Source of the DNA: Halocafeteria seosinensis
Taxonomy: Eukaryota > Sar > Bigyra > Bicosoecida
Assembly (NCBI GenBank): GCA_001687465.1
Contig: LVLI01000023.1
Location: 52,834 to 116,833, forward strand
DNA length: 64,000 bases
Reading direction: 5' to 3'
In this document: positions 23,572-36,844 of the stretch, one piece after another
Numbering within the stretch: the stretch's first letter is position 1
How the letters are laid out: each line of letters begins with the position of its first letter
Program-made: the position numbers and the translations under genes
The notes under the pieces: model-generated
Seen by the model: only the letters and a program-made list of their open reading frames with translations
Told to the model about the DNA's origin: nothing
The model's database searches: none

Positions 23572-26500
23572 ATGCAGAATCGGCAGAACGACTCGCGAGA
23601 AAAACCTACGATGCTGCAGAACTTCAAGAAATACCGGCAACGTACTTCGCGGAGATTCGTGTTTCGATTGTCGCTTCGTTTCCTGGTAGCTTGGATGGTA
23701 TACTTGGTGATTACATTGGTTCCTTTGATTCGCGACGAAAAAATGGAGGTTCTTTTACCTTACTTGTATACAACGAAAGCAGCACTGACCATCATGGTCT
23801 TAAGCATGGTTGCTTTGACTTCCACGAGATATTTCGAAACGACGTATTCAACATATCTGTCATTTGTTTTCGGGGGTATTATTGTAATCCATTTCTCCGA
23901 AGGAGTCATCGTCGACATTTTGGTCAGAGAGGAAAGCCTCTATAACGCGGGAGTGGATGGGGCTGCCGTTGTTATAGCTTCGAGAGTGTTGGGTCCACAT
24001 CAACTCTTATTCATGCTTGTGGCATTGGCTGGAAGCCGACTACTCATACTGGATTTGAAGAAATACTTAAGACTTCTAGTTGCTGCTCCAAGTGCTTGTT
24101 TAATAATCCTTATCCTCCAAGCGGTTGCTGCTGGCGGGGCCGTTTCCTACGTTGAGTTAAGAGTTGCAGATTACCTNAGATCAGCGATCATGATCGTTAC
24201 TTCACTGTTCGTTAACTACCACATTGCTGTCTTAGAGCATGACAGTCAATGGGATGCATATGTTCAAAGAAAGAGATTGCAACTGGAATGCATCCAAGCA
24301 GAAGCGTTGCTAAAATTGGCGATGCCTCGCGAAACTGCGCACGAAGAGCTGCGGGGTGCACTAGCTCCGAAGACATATACGAACGCAACTGTTGGATTTA
24401 TATATATAGCTGGTTATTCTTCCCTGATGAGATCACTGGATGGTAAGGGCCCTTGTCTCACAACTGCCTTGAACAGGCAACACGGCACTTTGAACACGAT
24501 GCAGAACAACGGAGACTTGATCTTGTCCAATTGCTAGATGCGCTAGTTGGTCACCTTGATCGCCTTATTGTGGAATATCCCGAAGTATACAAGATCGAAA
24601 GTATAGGCGACTGTTACATGATCTCGTCCGGAGCACCGTTTGTAAGCTGACTGGCTCCAAAACAGTCACGTCCATATCGTGCAGCGAGCGCACATTGTAC
24701 AACTACAGGTATCCGACAAGCATGCGGAAAGAGCACTTATATTTCTCTTAGAGGCATTGGCAATGTATGAATCAATCCGATGGGAGTGTAAAGCAGAGCC
24801 GTGGGTGGGCTTCCTGAAGCATCTTAGTCTGCGATGTGGCGTGCATTCTGGCGAAGTAACAACAGGAGTAATCGGAAAGAGCCGTCGGTTCTACAGGTAA
24901 AGCAAGGTTGCACGTGTGCGTATGTGTGTGTTTGTGTGTGTATATGCTAGGTTGTTTAATGCAGACTCTTCGGAGACACAGTGAATGTTGCTTCTCGCAT
25001 CGCCTGCAAATGCGAGAGCGATGGCGTCCTCGGCAGTGACAGCGTCTACAGAGCGTTGGGATCCCCCGCTACATCTAGCAATCAGAGTGTCAAAACCAAC
25101 TCCAGGCTTGGATGCTACGTGTGTTGCTCCGGGTTAAACCACTTGAAAGGAAAAGGAGAAGTGATGCTATACAACTTTCGCAATTTACCAGTTGTCCACG
25201 AAGGTCAGGGCAACACACTCGACCCCGAGAAAGGCAGCAGCCGAAGCCGCTCAACAATAACGCGTAAGTTCAGTATCTCTTTGCAGTCGCCCTCTCATGG
25301 GTAGGATTTCGACAAGAAAGGCAACCAATCTTTACTGCTTGTTTGCAAAACAGCGACTCCGGACAGCATGAGCGAACGTCTGGCAACAATGAGTAGTGCT
25401 ACAAGCTCTAGCGAAAATGCAGACACTAAACGATCGATATCCAGGACTCAGCAAATTATATCGGAAACCTCAGATTATCTTTACTCTACTCTTGACGAAT
25501 CTTTAAGACTGTATAAGAATTGGGCTGAGCCATCATTCGTTCATGAGAATTCATTTTTTGTTCGAGAGTTAGAGTTACTGATACTAGAACGGTTTGTCGC
25601 GGGTACAGCGCAAGGTTCACAACCAAGCCACTCGAGTAGTGCTCATTCACCGGATAGATGCTCTTCACCATCTAGGCAATCAAGGTCAAATTGTTGTCGT
25701 TCTGAAGTTGAGCGGACTGATAGCAAGGAGTCAATGGGAGCTTCTCTACCTGATGTGCGCGTCAATCCAGACCATCAACAAACGAAACCGTTACACCGTT
25801 TTAGAATCATGGACCAGGCATTTGTATCTACGTCGAAATCAGGGCGCCAATGTTTATGTCTCAGTCGCATTGTTTCAGCGAGTAGATTGACCTATTTTGG
25901 TCTTCTGGCCGCCAAGTTTCGACTTGTTGAAATGGAAGCGCAGTTCAGAGCAGCGATGAATGACCTAAATGAAACCCTATTAAAGCGGCTGGCTGGATTC
26001 GGTGTTTTGTTCATGCTATACACGAGTGGAATGTATTTCAATACGATGGATGATACTTCAGCCTCGGGTGTGATTCTGTCTATCGCAATGGTTTTGCTGA
26101 TATTCCTCCGGCACAATGTGCTGGAAGCGTTTACTACAGACACCTCTTCAACTCAATCAGTAGGTAAATTTAGTTCTTGCCCGCGTTGCAATGATAGCAA
26201 TGCAAGCTATAGCATGTGTGCCATAGGTGGTCGATGCACTGCTTCCCAGCTGGTTTCTGCATTACGGAATATGTTTACGTCTGCCAATCGAAATGGACCT
26301 AACTGGATCATTCTCTGGGCCGGGATGGTGATTTTGACGTTTTCAGCCATGGATCATTTAGCTTGGTCTCGCAGCCGCGGCTCCCGATCTTCTTCCGAGC
26401 TATGCTTGGAGGCGTTCGTGTTTCCCGTTGTGCTTTTGCAAGCATTTCAGGTGTTTAGACTCGGATTTCGGGGGCAGTTGCTTGTTCAAGTTGGGGGAAT

Positions 26501-27386
26501 GGTTGTGGTGGTTCCGGAGCTCTTCGGAACCGGGGCAACGGTACCATGCAGCTCTTGGATACTTATATTGGGATTTCTGTGCTTAATCACTATAGTTGTA
26601 AACGGTGTCATGGACTCTGGCGACGCTGAGTTTAGACACCGCCGCTCTGTTGTCATAAACTGTGCCTTTGAAGAATGTAAGGTTGATGCGGAGCTGATGA
26701 TCAACCGTCTATTCCCGCGCTCCGTTGCGCAAAGTCTTCGCAATGGCGAATCCATACCACTAAGAATTGTGCCCCATGATGTTGTTATACTGTGGGCCGA
26801 CCTGGAAGGGTTTACCGCGTTATCGTCCGAGATTGACTCGCGCACCTCTATGCAGTTGCTCGACGACCTTTACAGCCAGTTTGACACGTTGCTTGAAACC
26901 CAATCATTATGGAAAATGGATACCATTGGCGATGCCTACGTTGTTATAGGCGGTCTAGTCAATGAGGACGAGGTACGACCAGCACAGCTTCTCTCGCAGC
27001 TTTTCTCGGTTGCTCAGAATATGCTCGCTTCCATTGACGACTTCAACGCAAGAAGGGGCTTTAGCATAGGCGCGCGCATAGGAATCCATTCTGGCTCTGC
27101 TATATGCGGCATTGTTGGTACACTAAGGCCTCGATTTCATTTGTTTGGGGAAGCGGTTCTTACAGCCGAAGAGTTGGAGGCTTCCGCCAACACAAACGAA
27201 ATACGGGTATCGAAGTACGCTGCTGACATTTACCGTGGCGATCAGTTTCACTTCAATGGTGATTCTGAGATGGGCCCTGATGGCAAACAAAGACTGGAGG
27301 GAATGCGTCTACTTCGGAGACGCTTTATGGAGTCAGACAGTACTGATGATTCCAAAAGCAGCCCCCGCAAACGTGCGACCTTGTAG
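23572..27386 (+). CDS. Twelve-TM class III nucleotide cyclase with inverted C1/C2, guanylyl-cyclase-like
   Basis: Five exons (23572-24442, 24505-24641, 24709-24896, 24965-25263, 25354-27386) give 1175 aa: six TM helices, cyclase domain 1, six TM helices, cyclase domain 2. In domain 1 (about 260-480) the first metal-binding Asp position is Tyr (FIYIAGYSS). The second Asp (KIESIGDCYM) and the transition-state Asn and Arg (LFGDTVNVASRI) remain. In domain 2 (about 965-1150) both metal Asp are present (WADLEGFT, DTIGDAYV), but the Asn and Arg are lost (LFGEAVLTAEEL). One composite active site is therefore expected, with C1 and C2 roles swapped relative to mammalian adenylyl cyclases. This arrangement is known from guanylyl cyclases of Dictyostelium (GCA), ciliates and apicomplexans. 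The purine-selecting position in domain 1 is Glu, as in guanylyl cyclases. GTP is the likelier substrate, but this is unproven. Base 24177 is ambiguous. Confidence 0.85.
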
Positions 27387-27389
27387 GAA

Positions 27390-29350
27390 AGCATAGGCAC
27401 TGCTAAGCAGGGAAGAGCTGTGCTTACGGAACTCGTCAACTGCGCCCTGAGTGGACAAATAAGGAGCGAATCTGTCCGCCGGTCTGCAAAACTGATCGCA
27501 CTGGACAAACCGAACTCGAAGATCAGACCAACAGCAATAGACGAGACCCTCTTCCGACTCACATCGCGGACGGTAGCACAAGATTCGAACAGCAATTTTG
27601 TGAGCTCTTGGCACCAGTTTGCCATCGGTACAGAAGGAGGGCAGGAGGCAATCACGCAGCTATTGACGAGCAATCAGCGACACGGGGGAGTAGCAACGAT
27701 CTCGATGGCGCTATCGAACGCGTACAACACGGTGTTCCGCTCTTACTTCCTGGAGAAGGTGAAAGAATATGTCCCAAGCCTCCTGGCATACGCGTTATGG
27801 TCATATGGGGACGGCAATGAACTGACATGGGAATACCGACTCATCCGAGCACTCCGAGGGTTCAAGCAAGGGACTCGACGATGGCACCGCTGTGGTTCGC
27901 CCTATGCCTAAAGGATCCACTCAAGAAGGCCGCGAAGGCATAGCCGGCGTGCGCCATCACGGCATACCTAGATGACATAGTCATTCAGGGAGTGCCGGTG
28001 GAAGCACGGGCAGCATTCAACCTGCTTCAGCTAATCGGACTGAAAACCAATAGGGAGAAGACGCAGGTCCTGGTCGCAGACGACCATACACGAAGACGAA
28101 TGGAGCCCTATCTACCGCAAAACATAGCACGACCATTGGACGGCACAGCTATTGTAATTCTGGGAGCCCCGGTAATGAACAATTTCAGGAAAGCTATGTA
28201 CGGAAAAGAACCACACTTGATAACCCCAAATTGGCGGTATTGAAAGAAGCATGGAGCGTAGGACCAGAACTGCAGGCCACGGTGAGACTATCGACCAACT
28301 CAATCGCAAGACAACCCAACTACTGGCTTCGCATCTTCAACCCGGAGGTTAACAAAAGGCCACTGGAAGAGTTCAACCAGGATATGGCGGACAAGGTGCG
28401 CAAGCGCTGAAGTGGCAAGATGAGCTCCCCGCCCACAACGCTACACTAGCCAAGCTATCCTCGAAGGCAGGAGACTGGGGATAGTCATCCCAAACCACGC
28501 AGTAGAAGCATCGCATATCGCCGGGGCGAGCGACGAGTCAAAAAACGATCCAACAAGTGGCTGGAGACGAGCAGGACCCGCTCGCGCAATATCGAAAGAG
28601 GCCGCCGCCATGGCTCGCGGAGAGTCAGAACGCGCTACAGGAAGCGATCGGACTCCCGGATGCGAATTACGAAGGCTACTGGAACAAACCGAAGCTACAA
28701 AAACATCTGGGCAAGATGTTGCAGCGAGTAGCTACGCGGCCTCTGAAAGGGACGCTGAACCCACAGCAGAAGGCGTTACTGACAGCATGCCAAGCCGACG
28801 GAGCAGCAGCATGACTATACGCAGCACCAAGGATTTACACTAACCGACGTCGAATACATGGTAGCGCTGCGCCTACGCCTAGGGCTCCCCCAAACCAACT
28901 TGTTAACGCGGCCATCCGGTGAATGCTGTGGAGAAGGACCGATCGACGAGCTGCTGCACCACGCACTGGGGCGGGAACGCCACGCAAAGGAAACTGGAGA
29001 ACTACATCCGCATAAGTCAAATGCCGGTGGAGAGAGAGGTGCTCGTAGACCCGCGATTCGCCAAACGAAGGAGAGGCGAGGCCACGCATACTGTACGTCG
29101 ATGTGACGGTGCCAAACCCGCTCATGGGAGACAGACTAGCCAGGACAGCGGGCAGACCCCTCACCATTGTGGCAGAAGCGGAAAAGATGAAGCGGACAAA
29201 ATACGGGCACCTGAGGGACCACCACACGAAATTATCCCGTTCGCGATAGAGGTGACGGGGCAGCTTCGGGCAATACGCAATCAAGTTCCTCAAAGAGAAT
29301 TGCCAGGAAAGCACCGGGCTCCCGCTGGGGAACAAGGGAGATGGGGACAC
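27390..29350 (+). pseudogene. Broken non-LTR-like reverse transcriptase element
   Basis: Fragments of one reverse transcriptase lie in order but in different frames. At 27470-27890 are ALDKPNSKIRPTAIDETLFR and QFAIGTEGGQEAITQL, followed by a degraded ALSNAYNTV block where the first catalytic motif would be. At 27958-28080 a YLDDIVIQG motif (catalytic box) and LLQLIGLKTNREKTQ appear in another frame. At 29080-29230 is ILYVDVTVPNPLMG, then AEAEKMKRTKYGHL, a C-terminal region often seen in such elements. Frameshifts and stops separate these parts, so the element is inactive. No LTR was found. The end near 29350 is a (CA)n tract. Confidence 0.65.
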
Positions 29351-29545
29351 ACACACACACAAATGTGACAGATAATGGGGAACTCGCAAGCTGATGACGG
29401 CCAAACTGTCAGTCACGTTAATGACGTGGAGATGTTGGACCGGTTCGGGAAGGGTTCACCCCTCACACGGCGTAGCGTTTCCTGTAGCAGACACGTCTCC
29501 CGGTAGGAGCAATACCACACACACACACACAAATGTGACAGATAG
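29347..29545. repeat. Direct repeats flanking dispersed repeat copy B
   Basis: The ~26-nt string (ac)n followed by aaatgtgacagata occurs at about 29349-29375 and again at about 29518-29544. Between them, ~29391-29520 is the inverted match of the repeat at 22872-23010. The layout suggests insertion of a small element with a CA-type tail, or a duplicated 3' end of the neighbouring reverse-transcriptase element. Confidence 0.6.
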
Positions 29546-30169
29546 CCCACCGGCGGCAATACCAATACACACGCATGCGTTCCGGGGAAGATGAAAGTTT
29601 CATCATGAAACTGACAACGGAATTTTACTTGGGGATGGGTCCCCATGCATGGAACAGTGCTGAGAACTGAACTACACTCATGCCTGGTATTTCCTTTGAA
29701 GTCAATGAATGTGTAGGAGGATACCGGAGGATGTGTTACTGCGAAAACAATGTACACAACACTGCAGCTGCACCGCACCCTACCCGATCACAATTACAGC
29801 TCCTCGCTGTAGCGTACAACAAGTAGGAGTGTGTACTGTAGTTACTCTTGTAGCGTTGTGTTGCCTTAAGTTGCCCGTAGGCCTATAATATACAGATGGC
29901 GGCGGTTGAGGATTCTTGCAGAAGTTCTGTGTGTATTCAACTTCAACTATAGTAAATGTCTGGGAATTTGTCCGTTCAACGTTGTCACGGGCGTTCTGCC
30001 CGCTTGAACTTGGTTGAAGCAGCGGAGTTAGGTACGGTTCATGTTCTCCACGAACTTCAATCTCTCCATCCGTAGAACACACTGCACACAGATGTAGATA
30101 CACTGATTTTATATGGCTTGAGTTGACCACACATTTGTTTGTTTATTTGCTTCAGCGCCGCCGCTAACA
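29546..30169. other. Intergenic region upstream of GST-like gene
   Basis: About 620 bp without a supported gene. Short open frames on both strands lack domains and splice context. The promoter of the GST-like gene is expected here. Confidence 0.4.
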
Positions 30170-31115
30170 ATGAGCCAGCCAGTCCGGGTAAGCATCAAGG
30201 GGATAGATATCTTGCGATCTGAGTTCTTCATTTACGTGAATGCCATGCAGTTTATCACCAATCCCATCTGCCCCTTTGCGCATAGGGCGTGGATTGCCTT
30301 GGAATTCCATGCGCAGAATAATGACCTCAAGTACAAGACGGAAGAGGTATCGCTCAAGGAGAAACCGCAATGGTTTACGGATTTCTACCACAAAGTAAGG
30401 CCAAACCACGTCAAGGTGGCTTGGTTACCTTGTGCATGTATGTATGTGTGGCGTCCTGCTGCAGGCACTAGGACATGATCCCAATTCCACAGGGAAGGTA
30501 CCGGTAATTGAGCACGATGGCAATGTAATCACGGAAAGCGATATTTGCGCCAACTACATTGACCACTACGCTTCAAAGACGAGTGGAAAGTCGTTGGTGC
30601 CCTCCGACCCTTACGAGAAAGCCGTGTCTCAAGTCTTTGCTAACGATGCGTGCTCACGAAGTAAGTTGACAAGAATGTCCGATGCGATCGCTGACGGGTT
30701 AACTGTGTGTGTATGTGACTTGGGAATCACAGTGATACTACCGTTCTACAAACTTCTGAATGCGGAAACTGACGAAGACAAGGAGCATTGGAGCAGCAAA
30801 CTACACGAAGCCATTCGCTGGATTAATGATAGATTACAAGAGTATCATCCTATTCAGCAGGGTGAAGAGGATGCATTCGTCCTCGGAGAGAAGCTTTCTA
30901 TCGGAGATATACTGGTCTTTCCTTGGATTCATCGGCTCCCGGTGGTGCAACACTACAGAGGCTTCGAGGTTCCTGACAGTGACGAGTATTCTCGTTTCAA
31001 TAAATGGGTTAAGGCAGTTTCCAATCACCCAGCAACCAAAGCTACATTGACTCAATCCGCAGACTATTTCATAGACCAGTATAAAGTATATGCTTCTGGC
31101 GAGCGGAAAGTGTGA
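30170..31115 (+). CDS. Glutathione-S-transferase-like protein (omega/lambda type)
   Basis: Four exons (30170-30187, 30251-30394, 30465-30660, 30733-31115) give 246 aa. The first exon is only 18 nt (MSQPVR). It is followed by FITNPICPFAHRAWIALEFH, the start of a thioredoxin-like fold with an active-site CPF motif (Cys13), as in Cys-type GSTs (omega, lambda, dehydroascorbate reductase). Next comes KVPVIEHDGNVITESDICAN, which holds the cis-Pro and the glutathione-binding Glu-Ser. The C-terminal helical domain (LSIGDILVFPWIHRL) matches GSTs. Cys-type members usually reduce or deglutathionylate substrates rather than conjugate. The third intron (72 nt) has no stop and could be retained in frame, adding 24 residues. 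It is spliced out here because its boundaries are consensus and the inserted residues interrupt the fold. Confidence 0.8.
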
Positions 31116-31229
31116 AAATAGTATTCAGGGATACTTGTAGGCGGTCTCGAAAATGTCGCATTCTTCTTCGTATTGAGTGCTACTATGTGTCTATTCCCAT
31201 AACGCCTCCAATGACAGTACGACAGCATG

Positions 31230-34200
31230 TTAATAAGACAAACTTCCCCGTTTGGCCGTTTGTGCGCTAGCAGCCATGAGTACAGCATTGCTGTCTCCAT
31301 CATCCTTAGTAGACGAGATCGTGCTCGTCAGTTGGCGCAATTTTCGTCGAAGTTCCCTGTTGGCTGCCAGAACGTCCTCAGGTATCAACACTAGAGTCTG
31401 GAACGACGAAATTAGAGACCTTCCACTGGACCCAATAGTAGGCAACGCTATAAGGAAAGCAGATCCGACAAAGGAAAGTACACACAATACTGTTGTAATT
31501 TGTTGGTTCCGCAGAGATTTTTCTAAGGATTCGGAAGCGGCATCCACCGTCATATCGACCAGTATGCGAGCAACTTTCAAAACTAAGGGATTTAGCCGCT
31601 CGTTAAACCGTTTCAGGCTCTCTTGGAGATTCACATCATTCTGCAGCTCTTGCAACGCAGCTGCGTTACTGACGGAAACCGTGGGAAGTCCAGCGAGTGT
31701 CTTGGATCCCTCATTCAGATACTCTCGCAAAAAATTCCGAAATCCGCTACTAAGACTTGTGCCAGCACATTGCTCTTTTTCCTCTTTTAATAAACTGCAG
31801 GCGTTTTCTGTTATTGCGGCAAACTCGGTGCGGGATTGGGAATATCCTGACACATGGCGATCGTTCAGCACCTTTCCCCCGTGGAGGAGGGCGTCCACAT
31901 GCTGCAGCGCGGTTTCCTTCGACGAAGTAAGCTGCGACCAGTATGCCTGTCTTTCTGAAAGCGAGGCATTGCCAAGTTCGGTGTCAGGATAAGAACGCCG
32001 AAATGCCAAGTTATTCAGACCTTGCTGGTATCTAAATAGTTCGACAACCGTTTGCTCCATTTCGTAGGCGCGATCCACCTCATCTGATACCCTACTCAAT
32101 ATTTTCGTCGTGTTCACGTAGAAGAAGACTAGCCAAACAAGCAGTGGTACAAGGGGCAGAACAACGCGTGATGAAGCGTTCAGCATAAATTTGCTAGAGT
32201 TCTTGTAAGGGCGAGTATCCCCATCCATAGTACCCCCGGCACTGGTGCGACGATGGGCCCATTTTCCTCCAGAAGTAACGGCGGATTTGGCTTGAGAACC
32301 ACCACCCATAGCCTTATCCTTCGAGATCGACACAGAAGCTTCTGTAAATTGAGGCATCTGTTCCTCACCTCTTTTGCTTTGAGTTTGGTCTTCACCTGAA
32401 GCCAACGACAAGGACTCATCATCGGAACCATTTCCACCGTCTGCTACCTCGGATTTCGTGACTTTTTCGATATGCTCGCGAAGTGTGTTCGCACTGGAAT
32501 GCGTAAGACCCTTGACTGCCCCATGAGGCACAAGTAAGAACGTTTTCAAGATATCCGTTCGCGTTCTATGCACGACGTAGAGATAATATACGAGTGCTCC
32601 AACAATGAGAACCATTCCAATCGAACATACTGAAGCAATCAGCATGAGGAGCTGCCTGTCGAAGGAGCTTGTCATACTCTTCAAATATTCCCTTCTAGCG
32701 ACGCCTGACTGATTAAGAGCATTAATATAAGTCTCAGCGTTGTCAAATGTAAGGATTGCGCTGCGTTCTGTATCTCCTGGATGAAGCTCAGTAACGTTAA
32801 TATCTGAGGCCAAATGGTAAAGATGAGAAAAAACAAAGTCTCTCATTTCATCGACGGAGAGAACTTCGGCATCACGGTTCAGACGGTCCACTACGTCAAA
32901 CTCGGTGTTTAACTCCATTTGTCGAGGCTCTCCTCCTACAGAGGCCGCTAGCCTTCTCGAAGTTTCGGAACGCTCTGAAAAAACTGTAACACTCTCCGTA
33001 AATGATTCCCAAAGATTCTCTCCACTGCCAACACTGGCATCAAATTTAGAATTCGATATATGTGCCTGGAACAAGTGTGTTTCGCTCACGGAGAAATGCA
33101 ATATTTCTGAGTTGGCTGATTCTATAGAGTCTGCTTGATCCAAAAACAGTTCATATCTGTCGTCCATTACTACAGGTAAAACAATAGCCAACAAAATGAA
33201 CAATATCATGACTGCAAAAAGAATACCACGAAGCTTTCGGATTACCGGCTTTAGCCCCGTGGTATTGTTGCCCACCACATTCTGCAGTAATCGTGTTACT
33301 GACGAAGTAGTACCAACGCTGCTGACCGGTTTGCTACCGCCTCCACCGGCACCAGGCTGACTGCTACCAGCTGCGGATTGGTTGTCAAAATCTGTATTTC
33401 CTCGCGAACGTGTATGTTGTTCTAAACTGGCCTCAGTGCTTGCCCGTGTTCTAGTTCCAATGTTTTCTTCTGTTAAGTCTGGACCATCCTGTGATTCATC
33501 GGGATCTGAATTGTTAAGTGTGGTTTGAGGGAACATGCAGTCAGTCTGAGCTTCGGAATAGTCTGTCGAAGTGGAGTGAGTCGCTACAAAAGAGGTCAAA
33601 GGAAATTGGCGCTTGGTTTCGAAACTGGCGCTTTCTTTGGACTCAAATTCTGTCTCACCATTTGTGGGACTAAATGGATGAGAAACAGATTCAAACGGTC
33701 CTGGAGACGCACCCCCTTGCGCATAGGGACAAGTTTGAGACGAAACGATGAACTTTTGATCTCCTTCGTGTTTGCTCTTGTTACGCTTTTGCCTCCGCTT
33801 CCTGGAAGCAGGAATCTTCCACGCCAACAAGAACACAGCTCCGTAATCAGTAACAGAGATTGTTTGAATACGTGCTTCTACTTTTTCAACTTCAGTATCA
33901 GCCACGTTATCGAAATGAATTTTTGTGTACTCGGAGTTTTGTTCCAACGACTGCAAAAACAGCTCTCCTCCAAGAGTAGCCTCATCATCCAGTGAGCCAT
34001 GTGCTTCTTCTTCGTCTGTAAGATGCCTGCGTGAAATATTTTTGCGAGAACGATGGTGAGATCTTATGTGCACCCTCGCTCCCTCCCCTTTAGCCGAAAA
34101 GTCTGACGAGCTTACACTATCATCATCATTTGCAGCTTTAAGTTCTTGCAGGTACTCCGCTGCGGACACCTCTTTCTGCTGCAATTCCTCAGAGCTCATA

Positions 34201-36844
34201 CCGAGTACCCGAGATAAGGTGAGCGAATCAGCATGTAAGATTCGATAACTGTTGTCCTGGCTGTCGAACAGAAGAAAATGTTCCTCGGTTTTTGGGGACC
34301 GAATGAATGCTGATAGACGAGGGGCGGCGTCTGCGTCGTTAGCATCTGGAGGGATCTCTTTAAAATTGAGAATCAAAGGAATTAGTGCTCCAGAACTGTC
34401 AATCCCGAGCAAAGAGCGGTTTGTGTTGATTATTTTACTGACTCCTGTCCTGGCAAATCTTCGAAGATACGTGTCGTGAACCAAAGAAAACGGCTTAGGT
34501 ATGATAATATTCACATTGTTCCCTACTAATTCACTCGTGGGCTTTCTGCCATAATAGAGGAAAGGAGAAGAATGTCAGAGACACCTGTACTCTTCATACA
34601 ATGTAAACACAATGCTAGAAACACACATACCCGAAAATCCGGCAAGCTTCAGTATTGACTTCGAGGATTTGTCCCATTCTCATTCTATCCCCAGATATAA
34701 TGATTACACCGGAGCTTTCATCTGATCGCTCTGATCCAGTCAGCTTTTGATCGAAGGAAAATCGGCTGATTTGCCGCCTTTTCTGTTTGCCGACTTGATC
34801 CTCAACTCGGTCCGCTTTATGCAAGTGCTCCTCCGCTCTCTCGGCTTCAGCTTTGACTCGCGACAGGAATACTCCGTAGGAACGCAGCGCCAAAGTACTT
34901 TCGCCATTCAGCTTAAGACACTCGTTGTAATGCATTTCAGCTTCATCGGCTGCCCTTGTCAGCTCGTCCCCGAGGGACTGTACGTGCGCTATGTCTGGCT
35001 TCCGAGAGTATAAACTCATCCAAATTTGATAAATTACACGATAGCATTTGGTTTCTTCATCACATGCCTTATTCCAATGCTGATCAAAAATAACTCTATC
35101 CACTGCTCCCATAGCTTCCCCATCAGCGCTTTTGTCGTCTTCTCGAAGCTGCCGCAAACGCTGATACACCACGAATTGCACGTCCACTGCCTGGGCATTT
35201 CGCTTTGCGAGATTGAGTGTCATCATTTCCATGAAAAGGTTATCGCGATAGTTTCGGAAAAATGAAGCCGCTTCCAACAGAGCAGTGCCATTCGAAGAGA
35301 ATTTATCCATGCATGTTCTATATGCGAGCTCCACTTGCTCCTTAAGGGTGTCGAGGCGCTTGTCTGTTTCTGTGTCCTGATTTAAGAGTGCGGGGTCTCC
35401 AAGCTCCGTCCCGTTGTCTTGAAGAGCGGCGTCGTAACTAAACTCCGAACGAAGTCTCTCGGATTTCGCTGCGTCGTAGACTTCCGCATGCTTCCGTGCC
35501 CTGCATTGGATGGATGAAGTAGTATCCAGCGGAGAACGAAACCGAAACGACTTCATCCTTACCATATGCTGATCTCGTGATAGTTGCGAAGGTCATCCAA
35601 CGACCTACATGCAATCATCCTCTGGCGCAAAACACAGGCCATATACCCAACCATGCCGGCCAAAGGAAGACCAACAACCAAGAACACGCTATATCCATAG
35701 CTCGGTTGTACGACAACAACAAACGACGCTGCATGACAGAAACATTCGTGATCCGATGCGGATTGATTAATCGTATAAATTACATACTTATAGTTGCAAA
35801 CAGGTAAGCAGCCGCAAATCCGCACTTCACGGAGTTAATTTCGAAACGCACGTGGGGCATGTACACCAGGAAATTGCCTAAGTAGGCAACAGCACTTGCG
35901 AACAGGACAATTTGTGCGACCCACTTATCAATAGAGCGCGAAAGTAGTGAAAACAGCAACACCAGAGCAAACTTAGTACAAAGTATAACAACATCACCTC
36001 TCCCTGCGTACCGTTGTTAACCCGAAATACTGTCGAACCAATGATGATACCCAAAGAACTTACCGTGAACTTGCGAGCTGTACTCCGTTGATCGAATATT
36101 GCGTTCGAAAACGACAGCGACTGTAAATAGGCATAATGCAACGAAGGACGGTAGCAAAATTGCAGCAATCAGAGACACAGCAATATGGCCGCCACTATAG
36201 CACTTGATGGACCCTTCTACGATCCACGTTTGGTTTTCGAGACAGTGGAACGTTTGAAAAAGTATCGACAGCAAGGGAATGAATAAAAAAGTCGAAGAAG
36301 CATGAGCAACTGTGCGAAGGTAAGCCACGGTTGATTTCTGCTCGCTAGAGTTTGCACTGCAATACGTACGGAAAATCCCATCGAAAGTGATCCGTCACAC
36401 AGGCAGTTCGAAGAGAATAGTTAAACCTACCTTGACTGGTAGCCCGCAAAAATGCTAAGTGCTATAAAGGCAACGACCCATACGAGCGTAGTAACATAGA
36501 TCACTAACCAAGCACTCGACGGGATGATAAAAACGGAGTCCCCGCTGAGTCCCGGCCACGACAAAAAGTTGTCCATGAATGCTTGAAGCGAACTCGTGTC
36601 TTCCGCTACAATCAAGATGAGTTGTAACGGGAACGCAAGCATTTGCACAAACTCAACGAATATGGTGAAAATGAAGGACCAAGAGCCGATAGCTGTTTCC
36701 TTGGCGCAGAGGTAAACGGTCTCATAGATAGCATCTGCACTTTAAGGACAACGCGTGAATATGTGAGGAGCTCATTGCACGGAGGTAGTACACAGAAAAT
36801 ATGCGTGTATACGCACCTCGAACAGTAGCAAACATTCGCTCCAT
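31230..36844 (-). CDS. Tiny-macrocyst (TmcB/TmcC)-like multi-pass membrane protein, copy 1
   Basis: Seven exons (36844-36817, 36734-36431, 36356-36064, 36003-35788, 35728-35563, 35500-34631, 34545-31230) give 1730 aa. The N-terminal ~330 residues hold about seven or eight membrane helices. A soluble helical, TPR-like region follows (VQFVVYQRLRQLRE; HYNECLKLNGESTLALRSYG). A PAS-like domain around 600-720 reads GQILEVNTEACRIFG, then NIIIPKPFSLVHDTYLRRFA and SLLGIDSSGALIPLILNF. The C-terminal half has four further membrane helices. This layout is that of the protist Tmc family first described in Dictyostelium. The biochemical role is unknown; the PAS-like domain suggests sensing. The 28-nt first exon is the least certain. 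The gene is head-to-head with copy 2. Confidence 0.8.

Noticed and set aside
24900-24964. GT-rich microsatellite-like run near 24914-24944
   Set aside because: It lies inside a cyclase intron (24897-24964) and is ordinary low-complexity intron sequence.
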